Assembly (NCBI GenBank): GCA_963383645.1
Contig: OY726565.1
Span: 27,490,966 to 27,554,965 of the forward strand
Direction of reading: 5' to 3'
Length of the DNA: 64,000 bases
Source of the DNA: Muscardinus avellanarius
Taxonomy: Eukaryota; Chordata; Mammalia; Rodentia; Gliridae
Positions 44,416 through 56,091 of the stretch are shown piece by piece. Each line of letters opens with the position of its first letter. The stretch's first letter is position 1. The position numbers and the translations under genes were made by a program. The notes under the pieces were generated by a model, which searched no databases, was not told the origin of the DNA, and saw nothing but the letters and a program-made list of their open reading frames with translations.

Positions 44416-45454
44416 ATTTTTATTGTTGCATTATAATCATGCATAATAATGAGTGAGATTCATTGTGACATATTTGTAAATGCATATAAGGTATGTTTTT
44501 TAATTTAATTCCCTAGTATCTCCCCTTCCTTCCTGTTCTCTTTCTTTCTGGTTCCCATCTTCTCTTCTTCTGGGGTCCCTTCTGTTTTCATAAGATCCCA
44601 TTATCTTTTTACTCCTTATTCTTTTTAGACTCCTCATGTAAGAGAAAACATAAGACCTTGGATCTTCTGAGTCTGGCTTGTCTCACTCAGCATGATGTTT
44701 TCCAGTTTCATCCATTTTCCTACAGATAACATAATTTTGATTTTCTTTATAGCCAAGTAAATCCCAACTATGTACTTATTTACCACATTTTCTTCATCTG
44801 CTCATCTGTTGATGGACACCTAGGGTGTTCTATAACTTTGCTATTGTGAATTGTGTTGCATTAATCATAGGTATTAATTCATCATTGTAATATTCTGACT
44901 TTAATTTTTTAAAGATACCAATGAGTGGTATACTGGTTTATATGGTGGTTACATTCCTAGAGTTCTGAGAAAATTCCATACTCATTTCCATAATGGTTAT
45001 GCTAACTTACAATTGCACCAACAGTATACAAGCCTAGCTTCCCCTCACATCTTCCCTGGCAGTTACTAATATTTGTATCTTTGATGATTGTTTTCCAGTA
45101 GCAGTGAGATGAAATCTCAGTGTAGTTTTCATTTGCATTTCCTTGATTTCTAAAGATATTCAGTATTTTTTCATATATTTATTATTAGCTTTTATATTTT
45201 TGAGAAATGTCTGTTTTGTTTATTTGCTTACTTATTGGTTGATTTTCTGAGGGTATATGAGTGTAAGTTTCTCCAGTTCATTATATATTCTAGATATTAG
45301 TCCTCTGTCAGAAGAATAGCTGGCAAAGATTTTCTCCCACCTTGTAGGCTGTCTCTTCATGCTCTTAGTTATTTCTTTTGCTTTGCAGAAGTTTTTTTAA
45401 TTTGAGGTCATCACATTTATTAATTATTGGTTTTATTTCTTGAGCATTAGGGAT
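44416..45454 (-). mobile_element. L1 ORF2 3' half, older subfamily, first part
   Basis: Antisense phrases include CAGCATGATGTTTTCCAGTTTCATCC, CTGCTCATCTGTTGATGGACACCTAGG and TAGGCTGTCTCTTCATGCTC. The 3' end begins near 44416. A SINE interrupts it at 45455. Confidence 0.85.
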
Positions 45455-45667
45455 CTTTTTTTTTTTTTGCGGTACTGGGATGAAACCCAGGAGTATTCTA
45501 CTTCTGAGCTACACCCCCAGCCCTATTTTTTATTCTTTATTTTGAAACAGGGTCTCACTGAGTTGCAGAGGGCCTCACTAAGTAGCTGAGGCTGTCCGCG
45601 AACCATCATCCTCCTGTCTCAGCCTCCCGAATTCTGGGATTACAAGCGTGCACCACCATGCCCGGCT
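45455..45667 (-). repeat. B1-ID dimeric SINE inserted in L1
   Basis: AGGGATCTT occurs on both sides (near 45449 and 45674), marking the duplication. It is complete to CACCACCATGCCCGGC. Confidence 0.95.
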
Positions 45668-45760
45668 AGTATCAGGGATCTTATTGAGGAAGTCTTTGCT
45701 TTTGTATGTATGTTGGAGTTTTCTTCTGACAGTTGCAGAGTCTCTGATCTAATTTCTGTT
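45668..45760 (-). mobile_element. L1 ORF2 3' half, second part
   Basis: GGGATCTTATTGAGGAAGTCTTTGC continues the interrupted antisense L1. Confidence 0.8.
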
Positions 45761-45892
45761 ATTTGCTGTCAGATTCTCTATTTGAACTCACCATCCTATC
45801 AACTAACCTATTGAATATATTAGGCAACATATTAAAATATGTATTATAACTCTACTACAGTACTTGGATTTTGTTTGGGTATTTCTCCTTAT

Positions 45893-46066
45893 CATTCCCT
45901 TCCTTCCTCTCTTCTCTTCCTGTCCCCCTTCCCCTTCTTCTACCCTCCCCTACTCTCCTCTCCTCTCTCCTCCCCTCCCACCTCCTCCCACCTCTCTCCT
46001 TTATTCTTTCTTTTCTCCTCCTCCTTCCTCTCTCCATCTCTCTTTCCCTCTCTCTTTTTATCTCTC
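45893..46066. repeat. CT-rich low-complexity tract
   Basis: Runs of TCCTCTCCTCCC and TCTCTTTCC produce Pro/Ser/Leu frames on + and Arg/Glu frames on -, which are not genes. Confidence 0.92.
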
Positions 46067-46919
46067 TTTATTCATATGCTCTATTACCTCATATTCTTCA
46101 CAGTAATTTACATATAAATTCATTATATTTTTATGAAAACTTATTTTCCAGTAAAGTATCTGATTCTGACCTTTTCATTGAAAATTGGGTTCTTATGTTG
46201 TTATTCATTAGAGACAATTTATTTATTTTCTTTAAATGCAGTGAAGGTACAGATATATCACTTTAATCCAATCATGGATTGAACAGCTTTGAAGCTGGGA
46301 AACTATGAAAACACCTATGTCTAGAGGGATAAAGGAAAACATGTTGCTACTCAGGCCACAGGAGAACAGTGCAATGAGAAGACCACCTAGAGGAACCATG
46401 GAGGGTGAAGTTAGTTTCCAAAGTACCAGTAACTCAGAAAACTTGGTTACATTATTTGTATTTATATTTAATTGATCTCTCATCATGATTATTTTCCTCT
46501 TTTACCTATTTTGTATTAATTTCACTTTTCCTAAAGTAGAAACTTTTATCATTATATTTCTAATAGTTTCTTTGCAGTGGAGTTATTAAAGTTATAATTG
46601 TCTCCTTATCAAGTGCTTGAGATATACCTCACAAATTTTGTTATGTTGCATTTACTACAATTCTAATTGAAACACATTTTAATAGCTCTTAATTTTTAAT
46701 TTGAACTTGGCATATTTAAATGTGTTGCCTAGTTTAAAAATAGGAATTTTTGTTGTTTGGGTTATTCTCCAGTTTTTAAAATTGGCCAACCTCTTATCTC
46801 CATTGGCAAGCGCTTTATTTGACTTGTGAACTCTTTGTTCAGCTTTGTTCTCTAAAGAAGTGCTCTGCCAGGCCTTGCTCAGGTGCTCTAAAGAAGTGCT
46901 CTGTGGGCATCGCCCAGCA
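46067..46919. other. Intronic sequence with a short duplicated motif
   Basis: CTCTAAAGAAGTGCTCTG occurs twice (46849-46866 and 46887-46904) just before the pseudogene. The rest shows weak old-L1 character only. Confidence 0.4.
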
Positions 46920-47692
46920 TACATGCAGTTAGCATTTATCCAAGACTCAAAAATGACACCTGAGTGGGGCCTCAGAGGGCTGCACCTGGCCTTCAGGGCT
47001 GAAAAGGCCAAGGTCACTGCAGTCATGAAGACTGTGGAGGAAAGCCAGGGGAGGTTCAGAAGGGGAGGCCAGCCCTCCTCTGTGCAGCAGCCCACTCACC
47101 CTGCCTCTCCCATGTGGCCAACACCCCTGAGCCCATGGGGGCTGAGGCTGGAGATAAGAATGTCACCAAAAGCAGCCGATGAAGAGCCTGAATATGAGGC
47201 TGGCTGGAGCTTGGGGCTTTGACACTGAGGAGCTAGTGTGGGAGAAAATGCAGGGCTTCTCCTGGTGGCCAGGCCGCATTGTGGCTTGGGGGATGATACC
47301 CACTGAATCATGTGGTTCCGGGAGGGCAAGTTCCCTGCGGTATGTGTGGAGAAGACAATGTGGCTGAGCTCCTGCAGCGCGCTCCACAAGGCCACGTACA
47401 ACAAGCAGCCTGTGGACTGCAAGGCCATGTATGACGTCCTGCAGGTGGCCAGCAGCAGTGCAGGGAAGCTGTTCCCAGCCTGCCAATGAGGAGAGCGACA
47501 CTGCTAAGGCCAGGGAGGTACAGAACAAGCCAATGATTGAGTGGGTCTTGGACCCTTCCAGCTCCCTGGCCCCAAAGGCCTGGAGCCACGAGAAAAGGAG
47601 AAGAACCCCAACAAGGAATTTTACAGAGATGTGTGGAGCAAGCCCGAGGTGGCGGCCAATGCCCCACCCTCATTAGATAAAACATTACAAAA

Positions 47693-47902
47693 GTAGCCCG
47701 ACATGGTGGCACATGCTTTTAATCCCAGCATTTGGGAGGCTGAGACAGGAGGATCCAGGTTTGCTGACAGCCTTAGTTACTTAGTGAGGCCCTTTGCAAC
47801 TTAGTGAAACCTGGTTTCAGAAAAAAAAAAAAAAAAGAAAAGAAAAAAATAGGGCTGCGGGTGTAGCTCGAAGACAGAATGCCCCTGGGTTCCATCCCAC
47901 TA

Positions 47903-47951
<49 letters not shown>
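47693..47951 (+). repeat. B1-ID dimeric SINE in the pseudogene, (CA)n tail
   Basis: GCCCGACATGGTGGCACATGC to a (CA)n run 47906-47948. The DNMT3A-like sequence resumes at AAGAAGCCCAAGGTAAAGG. Confidence 0.94.
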
Positions 47952-47952
<1 letters not shown>

Positions 47953-49520
47953 CAGGACAAGAAGCCCAAGGTAAAGGATGAGCACACAAGAGAGCTGCTG
48001 GTGTAGTGTGTGAGGCAGACGTGCTGAAACATCAAAGATGTTTGTGTCTCATGCAAGAGCCTCAGCGTTACCCTGGAGCACCCTCTGTTCACTGGAATGT
48101 GTCAGAACTGCAAGAACTGCTTCCTGGAGTGTGCACACCTGTACAACGACAATGGCAATCGGTCCTACTGCACCATGTGCTGCGAGGGGGCGTGAAGTGC
48201 GGAAGCAACTGCTGCATGGACCTCCTGGTGGGGCCTGGGGCTGCCCAGGTGGCCATTAAGGAAGACCCTGGAACTGCTGCATGTGTGGGCACAAGAGCAC
48301 TTATGGGCTGCTGCAGCGGCAAGACAACTGGCCTAGATATTCTTTGTCTGTAACCACGACCAGGAATTTCTCCCTCCAGAGGTTTCCCCATCTGTCCCAG
48401 CTGTCCCAGGTGCTGTCTCTCTTTGATGGAATTGCTACAGGGCTCCTGGTGCTGAAGGATGTGGGCATCCAAATGGACCACTATATGGCTTCGAAGGTGT
48501 GCGAGGGCTCCATCACCATGGGCACGGTGCGGCAGCAAGGGAAGATCATGTACATTGGGGATGTCCACAGCGCCACTCAGAAGCATATCAAGGAGTAGCG
48601 CCCATTTGATCTGGTGATGGGGGCATTCTGCAATGATCTCTCCATCATCAACCCTGCCGGCAAGGGACTCTGCGAGGCACTGGCCAGATCTTCTTTAAGT
48701 TCTACCACCTCCTGCATGATGCACAGTCCAAGGAGGAAGATGGCCACCCCTTCTTCTGGTTCTTTGAGAATGTGGTGGCCATGGGCGTTAGTGACAAGAA
48801 GGACATCTTGCGATTTCTTGATCGCAGCCCTCTGATGATTAATGCCAAACAAGTGTCAGCTGCACACAGGGCCGGCTACTCTGGGGTAACTTTCCTGTTA
48901 TGAACAGGCCATTGGCATCCGCTGAGAATGATGAGCTGGAGCTACCTGAGCATCTGGAGCATGGCTGAACAGCCAAGGTCAGCCAAGTGAGGACCATTGC
49001 TAATAGGTCAAACTCCATAACGCAGGGCAAAGACCAGCCTTTCCTTGTCTTCACGAATGAGAAAGAAGGCATCCTGGTGCACCGGAATGGAAAGGGTTTT
49101 TGGCTTCCCTGTCTACTATACTGACATCTCCAACATGAGCCTCTTGGCAAGGCAGAGACTGCTGGTCAGGTCGTGGACCATGCCAGTCACCTGCCACCTC
49201 TTCACTCTGCTGAAGGAATATTTGGCTTTAAGGGGCATGGGAGAAAACTGAGGCAGTGACACAAAGTTCAGCAAACTAACAAATAAAAACACAAACCACA
49301 ATTAAGCACCGGGAATGGGAGGACAGAGAGAAGTATCAGCACCCTCTGAGAAAAATAAATTTAAAACAAAAAACAGAAATACAAGAGTTTTTCCTTGTGA
49401 AAAAGGTTGGATGTCATCTCCTGAATTTTCAATGATAACCCTCAGTCCTATTTCAAAACAAAACAAATACCAAGTCCCCTCTCTTATTCCCTCTTATTTT
49501 GGGGGGGTCAAATATTTTCT

Positions 49521-49715
49521 TTTTTTTTTTGGTGGTGGTACTGGGGTTCCTGGAAGCCCTTCTACCTCCGGGCTACACTCCCATACCTATTTTTACATTT
49601 TTACTTGGAAACAGGGTCTCCTAAGCCAGCGCGCGCGGCTGGCTTCGAACCTGCGCGATCCTCCTGTCTCTGCCTCCCAAGCGCGGGGATTACAAGCGTG
49701 CGCCACCACGCCTGG
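49521..49715 (-). repeat. B1-ID dimeric SINE in the pseudogene 3' UTR
   Basis: A perfect 12-bp target duplication CAAATATTTTCT flanks it (49509-49520 and 49716-49727). Young subtype, with GCGCGCGGCTGGCTTCGAACC. Confidence 0.97.
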
Positions 49716-50129
49716 CAAATATTTTCTATTCTACTCTTTCCATAGGAGTTTTCTGTTTGTTTGGGTGTTTGTTTCTTGCTGCAACTGAAACAAGAGGGTT
49801 ATTGCAGCAAAAATCAGTAAAAAAGGAAAAAAAAAGGTAATCATACCTTGTAGAGGAAAGGCAGGAGAAAGGAAAAAAGGAAATTCTATAGAAATCTATA
49901 TATTTGGGCATTTTTTAATGTATGTCCTTTTTTTGTTGTCTCTAGCCTTATCAGATAGGAGCACATGTAATACAGAAACAGGACAGCTCAGGTGGCAGAA
50001 TTCCCCCCCAGCCCTGAGCTGCCATACCAACACCATTCCTGGTCATGTGAAACAGAACCCAACGAGCAGTATTTCAGGTGTCTACACACAAGAATCCTTG
50101 AAGAAAATCAGTTTCTAGAAGCCACTGTT

Positions 50130-50130
<1 letters not shown>

Positions 50131-50164
<34 letters not shown>
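50131..50164. repeat. (TG)n microsatellite in the pseudogene 3' UTR
   Basis: It sits between CCACTGTTACG and ACATACATGTGGTACTGTTAAC, where I recall the parent mRNA having an alternating TA-rich stretch. Confidence 0.9.
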
Positions 50165-50167
<3 letters not shown>

Positions 50168-50818
50168 ATACATGTGGTACTGTTAACTACTGTACAACTG
50201 ACTTCATAATGGTGCTTTAAAACAACAAGATAAGTAAAAACATTCACTTCTGCCTGGCCTTATGTGCAAAGGGTTTTAACCAAGGATGGAGAAAGACAGC
50301 TCTTGAGCTGGTGGGGTTCCCTTTGGGTTTAATTTAACAAGCCGAAGGAGGAGATTCATTGGGGAGTCTCATTTTTCCATTTTCCTTGCCCAAATGGGAT
50401 GCAGCCAGGGTGGTCGGGCTGTGGGGAGCTGAGCATGGAGTTCACTGACTCATAAAATAACTTGTGATTTAAAAAAAAAAAGTGGCTCCCTTGGCAAGAT
50501 GACAGGGTCTGGAGTTTTAATTCCTGATGCTCCCATTAGCTGAGTCGGGGGCTTTCTGAGGTAAGATCAGAAATTATACAGAGTATGGGAAAGTGAAAGT
50601 TCAAAACCCTATCCACCTGGAGCAACTAAAAAAGTACAAAATGTATAGAAACAGAGAAGATTAAAAATAATTCTAACTCTATGTGGAATACAAGAAGCAA
50701 TTGCCAATTTTGAAAGAGCTGGAAATGGTATGGAGAATTTATTGCAGAAGTAATAAAAGAAGAAAAAACCCATCAGGATATCAGTTATAGAACTCCTAGT
50801 CAAAATAGATGTTGGCCT

Positions 50819-51010
50819 TGCCGGGCGTGGTGGCGCCCGCTTGTAATCCCGGCGCTTGGGAGGGGAGACAGGAGGATCGCCAGGTTCGAAGCCAGCCTCA
50901 GCTGGCTTAAGAGACCCTGTTTCCAAATAAAATTTAAAATAGGTCTGGGAGTGTAGCCCGGAGGTAGAAGGCCCCTGAGTTCCATCCCCAGTAGCACCAC
51001 ACACACAAAA
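50819..51010 (+). repeat. B1-ID dimeric SINE
   Basis: AGATGTTGGCCTT on the left and AGATGATGGCCTT on the right form a 13-bp target duplication with one mismatch. Confidence 0.95.
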
Positions 51011-51019
51011 AAAGATGAT

Positions 51020-51775
51020 GGCCTTTAATAAGGCAGTCAAATGGGATTAAAGTGAAGGAGGATATTTGAGTCATGATATTCAGAATCAGAATTAAGAATA
51101 TTTGATGAAGGTTTAAGGAGAAGGTTGGCTGGAATCAACCACACAGTAACAGCTTGGATCCCTGGGCACTGCAGCACTGTTAGCTATGACAAACAATACA
51201 ACACAAGAGCGCAGTTCTGGGTTATTTGATCCCCTCTGTTTTGCATATTTTTAGTCTGAGGCTCCTGTGTGGCATCCAAATGGCTACCTGTAGAAAATAA
51301 GAGGCGGCATGGGTCTGGATATTTTTAAAAGTATCTGAGCTACAGATTATGATTTTAGCTTGCAGTTTATAGTGCAAGGTAATCTATTTGGGAACAAAAT
51401 AAAATTATGTTTTATCTTACTAATATTAATTTCTACTTTGCATGTTTTGTAATGTAGACATGGATAAATTTATTAGACAAATGTCCATTTATTGTATAAT
51501 CATTCTTTAAAAGTACTGTTTCAAATGAGGTTGAGATCAAAGTGTTTGGAGAGCCTGTTTACACTTCTCATGGAGCCTATTGGGGTAAGAAATGTAGAAA
51601 AGCAAGAATGAATATCTGTGTAACATAAACATTTAATAACAGTAGGAAGGAAGATTTTCTCCAGGAATGTGAGAAGCATTAATGCAAGTAAGAATACCAG
51701 AAAGAAAATGTCTATCTAATTTTTGAAATAAAAAAGAAAAAAGGTCACAAATTCCAAATATCAAAAAAAAAGTTC
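51020..51775. other. Intronic sequence with no recognised element
   Basis: Nothing is recognised. Confidence 0.5.
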
Positions 51776-51777
51776 AT

Positions 51778-51998
51778 AGCCGAGAGTGGTGGCGCACGCT
51801 TGTAATCCCCGCGCTTGGGAGGCTGAGACAGGAGGATCACACAGGTTCGAAACCAGCATCAGCTACTTAGTGAGGCTCTCAGCAACTTAGTGAGACCCTG
51901 TTTCCATATAAAATATAAAATAGATCTGGGAGTATACCCTGGAGGTAGAAACCCCCTGGGTTCCATCCCCAGTACCACCCCCCCCCAAAAAAAAAAAA
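51778..51998 (+). repeat. B1-ID dimeric SINE
   Basis: From GCCGAGAGTGGTGGCGCACG to a C-run and A-run tail. Both halves are complete. Confidence 0.95.
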
Positions 51999-52928
51999 CC
52001 AATCAGAAAAAGGAGGGTTTAAAAAGTATGCATAATTGGAATGATCTCTATGTAAGAGAACATTAATGTGTGAAAAAAAAAATAATGTATGGAATTGGAG
52101 TCAGAATTTAAGGTGGTGAGCAATAAATAGGTATGAGACAAGTAGCTTGTTTTAAAAGAAGCGATAGAGAAAGAAGTGACTGGAGAGGAGATAGGCTGAA
52201 AGGCAAATTGTTTCCATTGGAAGAGTCTCGATTGTTTTATATGCTTTTGTGGTCATGTTTCAAGAGGGAGGGTAGCAACGGCATGGACAAGTTTGAAGGT
52301 GCAGGAAAATGCAGGGATGCGTGTTGGAGGGAAGCCCTCAACAGGCTGAAGGGCAAGCACAGGGAGGGCTGCATCTGCTGTGAATGAGTGAAGGAATGCC
52401 TTCAACTGTGAGAAGGACAGAAAGGATAAAGTTTGATTCATGTTCAAATGCTTCTAAAAAACAATGATACCGTGTTGCTTTTGTTGTTGTTGGGCTCATA
52501 GATCTGTAAGTTTATTTACTATTTTAAAATAGGATGTCCCTTATGATATTTTAAATTTGAAATATTTGTGAGAGTGTAGGGTTGAGGAACATTATTAAAT
52601 CATCAGATTTGGTTACAATTTGGCTTAATACTTTAGAAAGGCAGATTTGTAAAACATACCAAAAACTCTATTGCCCCATAGTCCTTATAGCAGAAGAGCT
52701 TTCCTATGTATTAACTTTTACCCAATAATTTTATTTTTCTAATACATTCTTTTTAAAATGACCTTAAGTATGAAACGTTTGATGATGAAAATAGTTTTTC
52801 ACTGAGGAATTCTTTAATGTGAGGAAATGTAAACAGTTCAAGGGCAAAGAAAATGTTATACTACCATCTCTATAGAATATTTTACAGACATTAAAGCCAA
52901 CAGTGGTGAGATTCTCTTTAAAAAAAAA
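51999..52928. other. Intronic sequence with no recognised element
   Basis: The 84-codon frame at 52133-52387 has no known domain. Chance is likely. Confidence 0.45.
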
Positions 52929-53024
52929 GAAAACCCGAGTACTTGTGAGACTGAGACAAGAGGATGGTTTGACGCTAGCAACTTAGCAAGACCCTCGGTG
53001 ACTTAGTAAGACCCTGTTTCAAAC

Positions 53025-53069
<45 letters not shown>

Positions 53070-53128
53070 AGTTGGTGCTCTAGCATCAGTGATAAAATGC
53101 CCCTGACTTCAATTCTCAGTACCAAAAA
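52929..53128 (+). repeat. B1-ID dimeric SINE, 5'-truncated, (AAAT)n linker
   Basis: It starts in the B1 half at GAGTACTTGTGAGACTGAGAC. An (AAAT)11 run separates the halves at 53023-53069. Confidence 0.88.
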
Positions 53129-53912
53129 AGAAATAGTTTAAGAATGTTATAGATATTAAAATGCTTTAGAATCACATGGAGATATTCATACTATAATGTT
53201 AAATAAATAAACAGAATACAAGTAGTATTTTAATTTGCATGCAAAATTAGATGAAAATATTAGTAGTGGGGCAGTGGGATCAGTAGTGCTTCTATTCATT
53301 AAAACAAATAGTATATAGGTATATAACATATTTCTACATTTCACATGTCCAGATATTGTATTTTATAAATGTCCAAAGGGAAAAATAAACCTATGTAATA
53401 TCAACAAAAACAACAGAATATTTGAACAGCCCCCCCCACACAGCCCTCACTTGCTTTCATCTCCTCTGTCACCTACTATTTACTTCTCTTTTACTTTTGT
53501 CATGAGAGTGAACTTTACTTGATAATTTTATTCCCAGTTCCTGCTGAGTGTTCCCATGAAGGAAAATGAGAAAAGTATTAAAAAAAAAATGCAACAGCTA
53601 TAAAGTTGAATATCTCCAGACTTCTTTTAACTGTTTATTTTTAAACATGTAGTTATTTTTTAAAGTACTGTACTAAGTTAAATTAATCTCAAGCTTCATC
53701 TTTAAAACTATAGAATAAAAACATAATCACAATCTTTTTTCTTTTTTTTAGAATTTACATGTTTTTTTTACATTCTTTATATTCTAATACAAAATGCCTT
53801 ACATAAATTCTTAGAAACAAGATGTTAGTTGTTAACATAAAAATTCTGGACTTCACTGAGATGAATCTTCTTAGTAATAACATGGAAAATAAATCTAAAA
53901 CCATTTCTTCTG
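53129..53912. other. AT-rich intronic sequence
   Basis: Nothing is recognised. Confidence 0.5.
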
Positions 53913-53914
53913 TC

Positions 53915-54118
53915 CGGGTTTTGGTGGCACATGCTTGTAATCCCAGCACTTGGGAGGCTGAGACAGGAGGATCACACAGGTTGGAAGCCAGTCTCAACTA
54001 CTTAGTGAGGCTCTCCACAACTTAGTGAGACTGTTTCCAAATAAAGTATAAAATAGATGTGGGAGTATAGCCCGAAGGTAGAAAAGCCCCTGGGTTCCAC
54101 CCCCAGTACCACACACAC
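53915..54118 (+). repeat. B1-ID dimeric SINE
   Basis: CCGGGTTTTGGTGGCACATGC to CCCCCAGTACCACACACACG. Imperfect TTTCTTCTGTCC/TTTTTCTGGCC flanks. Confidence 0.94.
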
Positions 54119-54136
54119 GCAAAAAAAAATTTTTCT

Positions 54137-54320
54137 GGCCAGGCGTGGTGGCGCACACTTGTAATCCCCATGCTTGGGAGGCAGACAGGAGATCACGCAG
54201 GTTCGAAGCCAGCCTCACTGGCTTAAGAGACCCTGTTTCCAAATAAAAATATAAAAGAGGTCTGGGAATGTAGCCCGGGGAAAGGTTTCCAGGAACTCCA
54301 GTACCACAAAAAAAAAAAAA
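54137..54320 (+). repeat. B1-ID dimeric SINE, young subtype with small deletions
   Basis: It follows the previous SINE directly in the same orientation and inserted in or next to its A-tail. Bases are missing in the B1 half (GGCAGACAGGAGATCACGC). Confidence 0.93.
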
Positions 54321-54773
54321 TTTTTTTTTTCTTCTGAGTCTGTAAACATTCACGTGAAGGCAGGTGGTAAGTAGGTATTCATTCTTCTATCTGAACATCA
54401 CTTTTATCTGCCAAACTCATGATTTTATGTATTGAATCCTCTGTAGGAAGTACTCTAATTTTTATTACTCTGCATAGAAAATTCCTATGGGTTTTACAAA
54501 ACAGTCTACTGTATGTCTTAATGATTCATTAAGTGAGAAAGACAGGATTTAAAGCATTGTTAAAACAAAAAGAATAAAATTTCAACTGCTTATTTTTCTG
54601 GTGTATGGCAGGGAGTTTCAGAAGTCATAGTATAGCACATCAGTCCTTCATTGGAGTTTGCATTTGATTACCTAACATCTGTGAATGGTTAAGTTATTGA
54701 AGAGGCCTTCTTTAGATTAGTTTGTTAATCAGGATATAATTTTCCAAGGTGCAACCTTTAAAAGGCATGTGTG
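54321..54773. other. Intronic sequence with no recognised element
   Basis: Nothing is recognised. Confidence 0.5.
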
Positions 54774-54960
54774 TGGCTGGGCGTGGTGGACACTCTTGCA
54801 ATCCCCATGCTTGGGAGACTGAGACAGGAGGATCGTGCAGGTTTCAAGCCAGCCTCAGCTGGCTTAAGAGGCCCTGTTTCCAAATAAAATATAAAATAGG
54901 TCTGGGAGTGTAGCCCGGAAATAGAAGGATTCCATCCCCAGTACCACCACCACCCAAAAA

Positions 54961-55001
<41 letters not shown>
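54774..55001 (+). repeat. B1-ID dimeric SINE with (TG)n tail
   Basis: From GTGGCTGGGCGTGGTGGACA to a (GT)n run 54963-55001. Confidence 0.94.
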
Positions 55002-55004
<3 letters not shown>

Positions 55005-55468
55005 ACTTAAGTAAATAGTATTTGAGGGTTTGATATAGTTATGCTTTTTCTTCTCTTTTTAAAGAATCTGCTAAGAATGTCTCCTCACCCACTTTTTGAT
55101 TATTTACATATTTACAACTGCAGGCAAACAAATAAAATAGCTAATGCTCAGTTTGAAAAGACAATATTATACATAATTGTGTTGCCTTTGAGAATTTGAC
55201 TCACTTCTGTATATGTCTGCCATATTTGGTATGAACTGTGTTGATCAATATGACAATATTCTAATTTCATGTATCTTTCTAAACTTTATAACTCATGTAA
55301 TTTCTCTTTGTTTGGTAAATTTTATGATATGAATAACTTATATAGCTGAAAATAGAGATTGGGAGGTAGAATTTTAATTAAAAATAAATATCAGCATTTT
55401 TATAGTTTTGTTTTTAAGTTGGAGGATAGATTGACCCCCACATGATTAACTTTTAAATACAAATTTTA
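55002..55468. other. AT-rich intronic sequence
   Basis: Nothing is recognised. Confidence 0.5.
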
Positions 55469-55685
55469 ACTGGGTGTGGTGCTTCATGCCTGCAATTCCA
55501 GGACTTGGGAGGTTGAAACAGGTGGGTTGCAGGTTCGAAGCCAGTCTCAGCAATTTAGGCTTTTAGCAACTTAGTGACACCCTATTTCCAAATAAGAAAT
55601 AAAAAGGATAGGAGTGTGTGTCTTAGAAGTAGAATGTCCCCTATGTTCAGTTCTCCATCTGTATTTGCATGTGAGCCCATGCTGT

Positions 55686-55724
<39 letters not shown>
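55469..55724 (+). repeat. B1-ID dimeric SINE, diverged, with (CA)n tail
   Basis: AACTGGGTGTGGTGCTTCATGCC opens B1. The ID half is degraded and ends in GCGCACACAC up to 55724. Confidence 0.9.
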
Positions 55725-55726
<2 letters not shown>

Positions 55727-55869
55727 TATGGATTTTAATCTGGTGTGCAACAAAAGGAAATAAAACAGGAAAAAAACAGAATTAAGTAATATTTTCTAAA
55801 TGTTAAAAATAGACAAATGAAGCATCACAGACTTAAATAAATAAACAGCATTTAAAAACTATTATCTAA

Positions 55870-56077
55870 GCTGGGCGTGGTGCACATTTGTAATCCCCAC
55901 GCTTGGGAGGTGGAGACAGGAGGATCAGAGGATCGCGCAGGTTCGAAGCCAGCCTTTGTGGCTTACGAAATCCTGTTTCCAAAATAAAAAGTATAAAAAT
56001 AGGTCTGGGAGTGTAGCCCAGAGGTAGAAGAGTTTCCAGGAACCCCAGTACCACCAAAAAAAAAAACACAAAAAAAC
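55870..56077 (+). repeat. B1-ID dimeric SINE, young subtype
   Basis: A perfect 14-bp target duplication AAACTATTATCTAA flanks it (55856-55869 and 56078-56091). Confidence 0.97.
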
Positions 56078-56091
56078 AAACTATTATCTAA

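Larger units (their letters stand above)
46920..50646 (+). pseudogene. DNMT3A: Processed DNMT3A pseudogene with long 3' UTR
   Basis: The parent gene encodes the de novo DNA methyltransferase DNMT3A. Homology is clear from about 47001 (KAKV-T-AVM), through the PWWP domain (GFSWWPGRIV, 47254-47283), the ADD zinc-finger region ([17 protein letters not shown], about 48096-48130), motif I FDGIATG (48421-48441) and the catalytic loop region (48620-48640) to LKEY near 49220. Exons are joined with no introns. The frame is broken many times. Near the catalytic Cys the expected Pro is missing and bases appear lost, and the normal stop is deleted. The copy continues about 1.2 kb into the 3' UTR (GTTATTGCAGCAAAAATCAGTAA, CTACTGTACAAC...CTTCATAATGGTGCTTT) to ACCTGGAGCAACTAAAAAAG. 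SINEs interrupt it at 47693 and 49521. The 5' limit is uncertain, and the N-terminal third is absent. Parent identity rests on memory of DNMT3A protein and mRNA. Confidence 0.93.

Noticed and set aside
46845..49251. A functional DNA methyltransferase gene
   Set aside because: No introns, repeated frameshifts and stops, damaged catalytic loop and lost normal stop; a processed pseudogene.
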